Part shown: in pieces, positions 22,201-34,200 of the stretch
Position numbering within the stretch: position 1 is the stretch's first letter
Layout of the letters: the number at the start of each line of letters is the position of its first letter
NCBI GenBank assembly: GCA_030386875.1
Contig: CM059564.1
Span: 41,932,075-41,996,074 of the forward strand
Length of the DNA stretch: 64,000 nucleotides
Direction of reading: 5' to 3'
Origin: Morinoia aosen
Lineage: Eukaryota; Arthropoda; Malacostraca; Amphipoda; Talitridae
Notes under the pieces: generated by a model
What the model saw: the letters and a program-made list of their open reading frames with translations, nothing else
Told to the model about the DNA's origin: nothing
Database searches by the model: none
Program-made: the position numbers and the translations under genes

Positions 22201-25200
22201 CTATTCCAAAATTTTAACTACAAAGCTATTCCGAAATTTTAACTACAAAGCTATTCCAAAATTTTAACTACAAAGCTATTCCAAAATTTTAACTACGAAG
22301 CTATTCCAAAATTTTAACTACAAAGCTATTCCGAAATTTTAACTAAGAGCTAGATCACCTGCTCAGGTTATCAAACTTGAGAAGCTATTCAAAAATTAAA
22401 ACTACAAGGTGGTGTATGATTCTATGCTCGAATTTAAAATATATACGTACAAAAACTTTCATATTATATAATTTTATAATTATTGAATTAATATCAGTTT
22501 CGTTGATAACGAAGTTTAAATTAGACGTTGATGAACGATCCAATGTCGAGTAATAATTTGATTAGTGAAAAGTAGTGAAAGCCAAGTGCACGTTGTTGCA
22601 GAAAAATATATCATAATACTGTGGTAATATTCAACACGAAGTTTACAATGGTTAACCATGATACTGGATTTATGCTAAGTTTAAAAAGTTATAATATAAG
22701 TTACAGTTCATGCATGATTAAAACAGATTAATTTTACTCGCACAAGCATTCCGGCGGGACGAAATGTACAAAAGAGATAGGGAATTGATAATAAACACTC
22801 TAGCGGCATTTCAACTATTGAGGAAGAGAAAAATAAATGAAGAAAACTTATTTCTTATCCAACGCTGACACTCAAGTTACAACTGTCTTTACAGCAGACT
22901 TTACTGTCTAGAGTGGGCTGCTAGAGCTTTATGAGAGGAATGATACTGCCTAACGACAATTTGAGTAGTAAAAGCCCAATATACATTATTATAAACGAAA
23001 AAGAAAAACACAACTTGAAACTTGAAGGCGAGGGCCGACTGTGTCGGGGCCTTTGTAACGGCCTACAATTCCCTCGGCCCTACTCACAATATTCACACAA
23101 GAATTCAGCGCCTGTGTACCAGACTTGTCCAATAAACTATTCAGGATCCACCGATAAACTCGGAAATCGACCTAAGCGTCCGCAAAACGCTAGGTCACAG
23201 AGAAGAGCAGAAAAATTTAGTTTACCCAGAAATGGTGAACGTAAGGTTCTTCTTCATTCCACCGACCTATTTATGTACACTTTCTCAATCGAATTTCAGT
23301 GTTCTGAATGTAGCTCCACAATTTTACTAGTTATCATACGATCTACAAAAAACACAGAACCACATACGTGCCAATGCAGTTAAATTAAACACATCTGAAA
23401 TGTCTGTAAATAATTTTTAGTATTGGCCGAGGGGTTAAGAACTTTCCCTTCACGGGAAGCTGTCGGCAGTACCGCCTGGTGTTTCTCCCCGTTGGGAAAA
23501 GGGAGAAAGCCTCATTTCCCCACTTGCGTCCTGATGTTAGTTATAAGCCATTTGAACAACCAATGTACAAGATGACATGTATCAGGCTTGATTGGAATAA
23601 AACACCCTTTATTTCAAGCAAAATCAGGCATTTGCACAAGCCATAGATGACGTCGTATGTCAGACCTCAGGTTATGGTTTTCGATTCGCTCTGACGAACG
23701 AAGAATTACTGAGTTGACTCTGTTACGGAGGGTGACGTTTGGTCCCCTTGAATGAAGTTTAAATAACTTGAAGACTGACGAACATCAGCTGGCGATTAAG
23801 ATGTTAGTGCCATGCATTACTTACTCGTAATTCAACGCTCAATATAATGACTTATCATTTGGGAAATTTAAATTGTGTTGTAAACGAAATATTGGTTTTT
23901 TTACACACGATATTTTACAGGCATTATTTTTACGAACGTCTACGTTTGAAAAACAACACTATCTTCAACAATTTTATTTTGCAAATCGAGTTAATTTTGA
24001 CACGACCAATTATTACGCAGGCACTGTTTTCATGCAATTTTACAACTGAAATTCGACTCTGTGGGTAGCATTTAAATGTAAAAAAGTTAAAAACCTGTTA
24101 ATTACTTAAGTATTCACAAGCGTTAAATTTAAAATCAGTTGATTTCTTTCAGTGACAGCACCAAGACCAATTAACCACCAACTCTATGTACAACATCATC
24201 TGTAGCGAAAATACCTCGCTGCCACCGTTCCTTGCTTCGAATAGCGAGCCACAGTCGGACAGGCTAAAGACTACCTTCTTGGCACTGGAGTCGACACCGC
24301 CACCACCTCTCGCGGTGGCGGTGAAACCACAACTGTTTGAGGGTGCTCCGTTATTGCTACTATAAGGTGGGTTGCCAGCTGACTGCGGAGGGCTATTCGA
24401 CAGACACATGGTTCCAGTTTCAGACGTGTTGTCGTACACAGAATTCCTGAAACAATTCAAGTTATTTACATTCTCGGAAAAATAGCATGAAAAAACTGAT
24501 GTCACATAAAAATTCCTATGCCATAGCGGTTGGTAGAGAAACCTTGAGTAATTATGTCACAAATAAGTAACAAAAATATTTTTTAAAATAAACCAGTTAA
24601 ATTTCTGGAGCAGATGCACAGTGTATTAAATATAAGTCACAAGAATTTAGCTTTCTATCTATCCCACGGAGGAGATCTGAGATCGTAATTGAGAAATTAC
24701 ATCAAATGAATCACCGAACTTCTCTCAGATACAATTATGAAAATAGTTATTATTATTATGAATCACAAAAAATACAATTTAGCTCAAACTACTAGAGTGA
24801 TATAACAAAAACTTGTGTAGAGTAGAAAGTTGATCTCACGTTTTGTTCATATTGGAGTCAAGATCGGACTGCAGCTTGAAAGTTGTGCTGCTGTTGTCGT
24901 CCAAGACGAGGCCGGGGATGACTCCGTTCGGCACCTGCGGAACAACAGGAGTTACAGCGAAGAGACACTTTCTTAGTTTAAGGAACTATAGAAACAAGAT
25001 GTGATTTCATAGGTACAAAAAATGTCCCATCTCGTGCAGAAGTCATACATTCTGTGTGCAAGATAATCAGTTCGTTTTTATAATATTGATATTTTTAATC
25101 GTTGTTCCTCCCAGCGCACTCAACAAAACTCATCCTATTCCTTCTTAGACTGTGACAGCAATGTCATTTCTTTTCGAAACAAGGTCTCATCGAATTCGCA

Positions 25201-28200
25201 AGAAAAGGCCTAACGAGATAGTTACAAAATTCGTGTATTTGGACTCCTGGGTCACTACGCGAGGACATTTGTCAAATAAAACCATCGGCATTTAACACTC
25301 TGACTGCAATTAGTTAAACTGAAGTATAATATTCAATTTAAATTCAAAGCCAACTGTAGAAAGCAATTTTGAAAACAGAAAACACTAACTAGACCATGCC
25401 TCTTTTAGCGTTTATTAAGTATTTATGAAAATTGAGTTTGTGACTACTGGTCGGTCAAGCAGCATGATGAAAATCCTCTCCGTGGCCACCAGTGGCGCAC
25501 GTGGCTGTCAAAGTATCAATCAAAGCACTCCAAAAAGGCATCCACCGACGAAGACCCTCACCTTGTACCCGGCGGGAGGCTTTTGGTAGGGTGGGGCAAC
25601 ACTGAGGTCCACGATCCTGTTGGGCATCTCACACTGACCATCGTCAGTTACAGAGGACGCTTCCGAGGAGGTGGTTGCGTAGCTCCAGGCGGAGGTTTGC
25701 ACGCGGTGTTTGGCATGGTATGGAGGAGCTAGAAGTTAAAATTATACTAATAAGACAATTGTATATTATTATACATTGTACATAAGTATATGTTACCAAT
25801 GAGACAATGGTGTGTTATTATATGTTATCCATATGTATATGTTACCAATAAGACAATGGTGTCTTATTATATGTTACCCATAAGCATATGTTACCAATAA
25901 GATAATGGTGTCCGGGAATTTATTTTGTAACGCTCTAATTTTGCACTCAATTTAACGACACAAGTTTCAGTCTTTAGTGATGAAAAGCATGAATTTAGCT
26001 AAAGATCATCGATTAAGCTTAATCAAATGCAATTTTATTTTTACCTGGATAGTTAAAAAGTTCTAATAAAAACCGACCAACCGATTACTGCTAACCAAGA
26101 CTGACCTACCTATTACATGTAATAAAGACTGACCTTGATCAGAGGAGTAGGGATCCTTCAGATGCTGAAGAGGCAAGCTCTTCTCAGCGAGTAGGGAATA
26201 ATATCCTCTTAGCACCAACACCAGCTCCTCTGCGTCCCGCTCCTCCAGAGTAACGCTCAGCTTCTGTTAGATCAGCACACGCTTAGCATCAACTGGGTTT
26301 AAATACAAGTACTATGGGTATTGCTCAGTATTTATGATACAGATTTATTAGGCGTTTTTAAAATGCCTTATCATTAAGGCAATGGTTCTTAACCTGGGTT
26401 CGGCATGGTACACTTTGTGCATTAATACAGCATGTAGTTATATACACATGTTTTGAATTTGAAGTGACAAATCATTTAATTTTTCCAACTGCGATGGGTT
26501 CGATGAATGCACGTATGGAACTTGTGGGGTTCATTACCTCCAACAAGGTTAAGAACCCCTGCACTAAGGGTACGAGGTAGTGATGGTAGAGCTGATCACT
26601 ATTTCAAACATCTGGGTTGGCTGGATTCTTATGGTTCGCTTTTTCCCATCCCAAACGGGAAGAAACACCGGGCTCGTGCTGCGAAGCCTTCACTTTAAAG
26701 AAGAGTGTGCTTGCTGCTAAGTCTCTATGGCCACCAAGTCATTGTTTTTGATTTATATTAGAACGCAAAATTACGCACGTAACACGAATTTTACAAAAAA
26801 TTATGATATTTTGGTTGAGTGGACAATGAGAAACTACATTATGACTTCTGAAAAGAAGAAATCGATCCCCAAAGCAATCTGTCGTTTTTTTCTGTACTAA
26901 AAATTTGAATATTATTTGGAGGGGTTTCTGAAACTGCTATATAAAAGTAACAACTGAACATATAAAGGTTAGTAAAGAGGTTTGTCATAAGTATATACAC
27001 AGACCACTAGACTCATCAATGATTGTCGCAAGAACTAAGTTGTCTCTAACACTGAGATGTTCACCACGTCCATGCTCTTTCTCACCGATTATTCTAATGC
27101 CACGAATTCGTCGGTGAACATGAAATTTATAAGCGTGTCTGGCGTAGTTAGTAATACCTCTCTCTGAATGCGACCGATTTGCCTCACCAGTAAAACGTAG
27201 TTTAAAACCCAAATTATAATATATCAGTGTGAGACAGAATCATTATTTGTCCATTTAACCCTTTACGCCTTACTCTTTGCACAACTAGTAGGGATGCTGC
27301 GAACTATACGTCGCACTCACAGACGATGTTTGTTTAATAACTTGAGTATCCCGAGCAAAACTGACAAAAAGATCAACCGAAAATTGTCTCAATTAAATGG
27401 TCTCACTTGAAAATTTAGTTAAAATGCGTTACCTCTTTATCAGGATCTTTGAGGGCGATGTCCACCTTGAGACTGATATTGTCTTCTTCTCTGGAGACGA
27501 CAATGCCTGTGATCTGGTCTATGTCGCACAGCGCCTCGGGCTGACAGATCAAAGATACACACAATCAACATCATATAAATTTTCAATTCTTTACAAACTG
27601 GAATTCAGATGAACAATTATTATTATTAATCTGAACTAAAGAATACTCATTCATATTAGCGCTCTGGTTTGTATAAGTCAAATTAAAACGATCCAAGGGA
27701 AATGTTAGGATTGAATAAGCCTTTGAACTTCAGATTGAACTAAGCAACTTTAGAAGACGGCAGGGGCAGTTTGCTCACCATGGCATTTCTGATGCCGGTG
27801 ATCTGGCTGATGCCGAAGCGAGGGCTGATCAGAATGACGCTCTCCTGGTTTGCCTCCTGGAAGATTAAATTAAATGTTAGTTCAAGCCTCCTTAACCGCA
27901 ACAAAAGCGTTCAAGCGTTCCAAAGAGAGGAACAAAGAAGGCACCATCAAGTAAGAAGCTAAGGGAACGGGTAGTCTATGCACAAGGTCCATAGAAAGAG
28001 TAAGCTGAGACAGAAGTTCAGGAAATAAGATAAAAGTTGAAGAAGAAAGTAGTATGTGCATGATGACAAGACAGCAGTGAAATGAAAAAAGATGGTCCTT
28101 AACCTCACCAAAAAAAATCATTTAAAAACAGAAGGCCTACCTAACACTCAGCTCGAGACCTCACATATTGCCCCTGGGAGCTCTAATTCCCATAGATACA

Positions 28201-31200
28201 ATATTTGTATCCCCCTGGGGGTTGGCTCCGGGAAAAGTGGTGCCATGAGATAAGATTACGATGGTGGTCACGGAACTCGCTTTTGTTTATTGAAAACAGT
28301 ATTCTCACGGGGCGCTGAGCAAATACCAGCAATGTATAAAATTAGGAAAAAATTGAACAGCAGCGAAAAAACAATGTTGAAGGCCATGGAGGCCAGTGAA
28401 GAAAAAAATAAACGTGTTTAAGGTTCACACCTGAAAACCACATAGGTTCAGAAACAATATAGATTACAGGAAAAAATTATTTTCAGAAAAAATTATCGCC
28501 TGCCCCTTACCCGTGAGAATCATGAACTACCCGAGTTGAGCGCGAAAAAAAGGCATCCGCATCGATGACTATCAGCGTTGGCACAAAACCGCTCAAAGTA
28601 ATCACTGTGAAAAAGTTAAACCAGCCACAAAGCAAGAAACAAACAGCGAAAAAAGGAAAGGTTACACTGTGAAAAGTTGAGCCCGTCACAAAACGTCAAA
28701 CAAACATCGAAAAATTGAAAGGTAGGATTTACCATAACGCAGCCGCTGAAGCACTTTGCTCCATAGGAGGGTAGTTCACCGATGATCTTGAGGTAGTGGA
28801 GTTTGGGTTGCAGCGCAGGAACGTTCTTCTGGCCGGCAGATGCGGCAGCACCTGCCTGCACCTTCAGCAGGTGGGACAGCAGCTTCCGTAGCTCTTTGCG
28901 CTTCATGCTCTCGAGCAGGCTCGGGGGTAAGAATCGCTCCAGTCCAAACTCTCTCCTGCAAAATTTGATTATTTATTACCTACACAGTGGTTGCTTGATT
29001 ATTTATTGAATGAACAATTGTCGTTTGATTATTTATTGCTTGAACAGTTATCGTTTGATTATTCTTTGCTTGAACAGAGATCGTTTGATTATTTATTGCT
29101 TGAACGGTGATCGTTTGATCATTTTGTTACTTGAACAGTGCTAGTTTTAAATGAATTTAGTTAGAAATATCTGTGCGTGAGGCAACGGGCTAAAAGAACA
29201 AACACGTGTTTCCAAACAGTTGATGTACGTTCGTCCTGTTTGAAATTGGTCTTATTGAAGGTAGAAAATTGACAGCAAAAACAGCTGGTAGAGTGAGTTA
29301 ATAGCTAAAATAACAAATAGAAAAGCAGCATAAGTATTTTTTTTTGGCTGAGAGAGCATTCATGGTCTCTTAAATTTTGTTCAAATGTCAAGGATTTGGA
29401 CAATGACTAAAAGGTTATGCAATCAGGGAGCTAAGAAAGCAGTTATGGGCTTAAGGTCTCCTATACTTTGTTTTCATCACTCGGCATTTAACAACGACTG
29501 AAAGAGTGTGGAATCAGAGAGCTAATTGAGCAGGTTTGGGCTATGAGAGCATTCACAGTCTCCTTCATTTTGTCCCATTGCACGGAATTGAACAACGACC
29601 AAGGGCATCTCGGTGCCTCACGCGACTCACTCGACAGTTTTGACGCTGATTTTGGTGCTGGCGACGCCGTTGGTGATGGCGTGCTGCTGGATGTGGAGGG
29701 CAGCCAACCGCAACGCCACGTCGCTCTTCAGCTCGGGGGAGAAGCGCTCCTGGACCACGTCGTTGCAGCACTGCACACGACCACGTCAGAGCGCGTTTAA
29801 ACAATGTTAACAATTTAAACAATATATCTAGAAAAACGAGTTTAAGGTTCACATACAAGAAGTAATTTGTTTTTTATGGCTATCACAATGGACACATTTG
29901 AATGTAGCTTTTTGAGAGCCCGAATGGGCTCACTGACCTACGGTCGCTATACGTACAAAGGATACAAATGTACCATCAGTGTACAAATATATACAAATAT
30001 ATACTATGCGTACAAATGTACAACCAGTGTAGTATATCACTTACGCTAATATAAGGTGTATATTTATGTTTAACCGCCGTAAGCGTATGCCAACGAGGTG
30101 TAAAAATCTTCGTGGTCACCAAGCACGTCGATGGCTCAATTGAAGCAACAATGCAAGCAGCTGTTGTTACATCAGTGTAACAAATAGAATTATTAACCGA
30201 AATGCCAACTTGAAAGTAGGTTTTGTTCAAGGGAAAAAGTTGTGAACGAGTATGATACCCGAGGGAGTCAATTTTAGTTTTGGAAGCATGAAAAAACTTG
30301 AATTCTTGTGCCTCCTTTTCTATCCCTAAGTAAGTGAGTTTAATCAAAAAGTATTCTCGAGAGTAACAGAACCGTGAACTATTCTGATCTATGATTAGAA
30401 GAAGAGTACTATGAGGGTGGACAGTAACCTAAAATTCCAGAGTATGTTAATCTCAAGCAGACCTTATGATAGGTAATGGAAGGAAAGTAACCTTAGCAAG
30501 AAGAGTAACCTAAGCAAGGAGAATAACCTATGCAAGGAGAACAATCTAAGCAAGGAAAATAACCTTAGCAAGGAGAATAACCTAAGCAAGGAGAGTGACC
30601 TTAGCAAGGAGAATAACCTAAGCAAGGAGAGTAATCTAAGCAAGGAGAGTACCCCGAGAGTACCCTAAGCAAGGAAAGTACCCCGAGAGTAACCTAAGCA
30701 AGGAGAGTACCTGATGGTAGAGGTACTCGAAGGCTACGGTGTCACGTCTGAGGAGGGCGTACGCATCTCTGGGCACGAAGGTGACCCGGTATAGACATCG
30801 CAGGTGTTGGGCGCCCGGCCGAGCTGCGATCTGATGAGAGACATTCGAGGTAAGTAAGAAACATAAACATTCCTTGTGCTCTTAACGAATGAATACGTAT
30901 TTGCATTTTGAAAGCGTATTTGCGTTTTGGAAATGTATTTGCATTCTGAAAGCGTATTTGCGTTTTGGAAATGTATTTGCATTTCGAAAAAGTATTAGCA
31001 TTTCGAAAAAGCATTTGCATTTTGGAAATGTATTTGCATTTTGGAAATGTATTTGCATTTTGGAAATGTATTTGCATTTTGGAAATGTATTTGCATTTTG
31101 GAAATGTATTTGCATTTTGGAAATGAATTGGCATTTTGGAAATGTATTTGCATTTTGGAAATGTATTTGCATTTCGAAAAAGTATTTGCATTTCGAAAAA

Positions 31201-34200
31201 GTATTTGCATTTTGGAAATGTATTTGCATTTTGGAAATGTATTTGCATTTTGGAAATGTATTTGCATTTTGGAAATGTATTTGCATTTTGGAAATGTATT
31301 TGCATTTTGAAAAAGTATTTGCATTTTGAAAAAGTATTTGCATTTTGAAAATGTATTTGCATTTTGAAAAAGTATTTGCAATTTGCATTTGGGAAATGTA
31401 TTTGCATTTTGAAAGCGTATTTGCAATTTGCATTTTGAAAACGTACTTGCATTTTGAAAACGTACTTGCATTTTGAAAGCGTATTTGCAATTTGCATTTT
31501 GAAAACGTACCTGCATTTTGAAAGCGTATTTGCAATTTGCATTTTGAAAACATACTTGCAATTTGCATTTTGAAAACGTACCTGCATTTTGAAAGCGTAT
31601 TTGCAATTTGCATTTTGAAAACGTACTTGCATTTTGAAAACGTACCTGCATTTTGAAAGCGTATTTGCAATTTGCATTTTGAAAACGTACTTGCATTTTG
31701 AAAGCGTATTTGCAATTTGCATTTTGAAAACGTATTTGCAATTTGCATTTTGAAAATGTACTTGCATTTTGAAAACGCACTTGCATTTTGAAAGCGTATT
31801 TGCAATTTGCATTTTGAAAACGTACCTGCATTTTGAAAACATACATGCATTTTGAAAACGTATTTGCATTTTGAAAGCGTATTTGTACTTTGAAAACGTA
31901 TTTGTATTTTGAAACGTATTTGTATTTTGAAGACGTATTTGTATTTTGAAACGTATTTGTATTTTGAAAACGTATTTGTATTTTGAAAACGTATTTGTAT
32001 TTTGAAAGCGTATTTGTATTTTGAAAGCGTATATGTATTTTGAAAGCGTATTTGTATTTTGAAACGTATTTGTATTTTGAAAACGTATTTGTATTTTGAA
32101 AGCGTATTTGTATTTTGAAAGCGTATTTGTATTTTGAAAGCGTATTTGTATTTGTATTTCGAAAGCGTATTTGTATTTTGAAATCTCATTTGCATTTTGG
32201 AAGCGTATTTGTATTTTGGAAGCGTGTTTGTATTTTGAAAGCGTATTTGTATTTTGAAAACGTATTTGTATTTTGAAAACGTATTGATACTTTGAAAACG
32301 TATTTGTATTTTGAAAACGTATTTGCATTTCAGATATGTATTTGCGTTTTGAAAACTTATTTCATGAAAAAGACTTACTCTACTCAGTGTTTCGGCGGGA
32401 TCCAAGATGGTGAGCTTGTTTCTGCGTAAACTTTTGACGTGCTCGACCACGAGTGAGAAGTACCCTGGACACTTGATGCCAAGCTTCTGGTGTAAACTGT
32501 CGAGCACATCGCCCACGGTGGTGCTCGAGTCATATTTGAAGGATTTCGTTTGGCCGTTTTCAAGGAAGACTTTGAGGACGTTGGGCATGAACGGAGTCGT
32601 CGATTCGGAAGAGCTCAAGTTTGGCTGTTGAAAGATATTTAATTAATATAACGCTTAGCAGTTCGGAAATTAACTTGTATTGGGTAAGCGTACTTTAACA
32701 AAATAACAATCATAACATTCAAAGGATTTTCAGTCACTTGTTCACCAGCAAGGGCCATGACTTTTGACAGCGGATCAATAAGTGTGAGATATGAGCTACG
32801 GTTCTCACCCTCAGCCCGGATACAAGTAAATGTACATAGTAATTGAGAGCACATTATTATTATTATTTTCTTCCATTTCAAATTTTCCTCATACTCCAGG
32901 CGCAGTCACATGAAAACTAAGAAAAGCTCTATGATAAATTAAACGATATCAGTAAATTATCCAGTATTTGAAAAAAAAACGAAACTTTGATGGATGTCAT
33001 GAATGTTAGAAGAGATTATAATATGATCACAGCAAATTGAAACAAAGCAGTGTGGCTTGGCTTTACAGAGTTCTTACTCACGCTGCCAACTTTGCAAGAC
33101 ATTTCTTCACGCTCGAGGAGTTTATTACAAAAGTTGAAGTCTATTCTACACCCGCGTGCTAAAGATTGCGAAACACAATATCATGCACAAAATAAACATT
33201 CAAGAGAATAGTTCAGGCGAAAATTAACTAGTATTTATTTCTACACGTATTACATTACCCGAGTAGCTTAATCTCTTCTGAAGAAGACTATTTTTTTACG
33301 AGTAATTGAAGTTTAAATCTTTTCGGGTCGAAACGAATTTGAAAAATTATTTCGATTCATACCGCAGAAAGATAAATACGAGTTTTTTATTACATATTAG
33401 TTTAACGCTAAGACCAGAGTTCTATTCCTCCAGAGCAGCCTTGAAGTGTCTCGCAAACAAAATTGTGCCGTCGTACACCACAGACCGGAAAACCTATAAT
33501 ATTACTTCTCTCTTGCCCTTCGTTCACGGTCTCCGGTCTGAAATTTGAGCGACATATTCACCATTAAAAATACTAACTAACTACACTTTCATGAAAGTCG
33601 CGTCAAGTTTGAAACGAGTTCCACGGATCTTTTTAAAGAGATCATGAAAATTTTCTCCTACAGGGTCTCTCATGAGCATCAGGGATGAACGATAGCCCAC
33701 TCGAGGGGCATCATCTCGACCATTGCATTGATGAGGCTTTTTTAGGACCCATTCTCGAATTCTTAAAGGCAGAATGACTCTTCAATCATAAAGTACGGGA
33801 TAAGCCTATAATTGAGTGGATCATATCGATTACACTTCTTTTTTCTGAACGGATTTTCAATTCACAATCGAATCTTTCACGTTTCAGGTCGCATGGTCAT
33901 GAAGGCTTGTAGTATTATGCTTTCATGTTTGGATCAGTTCTACGTAAGAAGAGCAGGAGAGAAGTTCGAATCTCTTTATTACCACCGTCACTGTAGTTGA
34001 GTCATAGAGGAAGACTCGCCACTAATATTGTCTTTTAAATTAACGGAAGTAATGTGAAATGCATTACATACTGATGCATGTTTCAAGGAGTGTGCAATGG
34101 GATCATTCTCTCAGCAACTGTTCACGTAAGCTATTCACGTAAGTGGAAGTTTTCTATTTTTTTCACTTGAGCAGCTTCATGATCATATTTTGATAAAAGT

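Noticed and set aside
30742-32328. Long minus-strand frames of 528 and 283 codons as genes
   Set aside because: They are stop-free readings of the 19-bp satellite in intron 6, with no start context or homology.
33900-33990. tRNA gene suggested by a GTTCGAATCTC B-box-like string
   Set aside because: No matching A box or cloverleaf stems around it.
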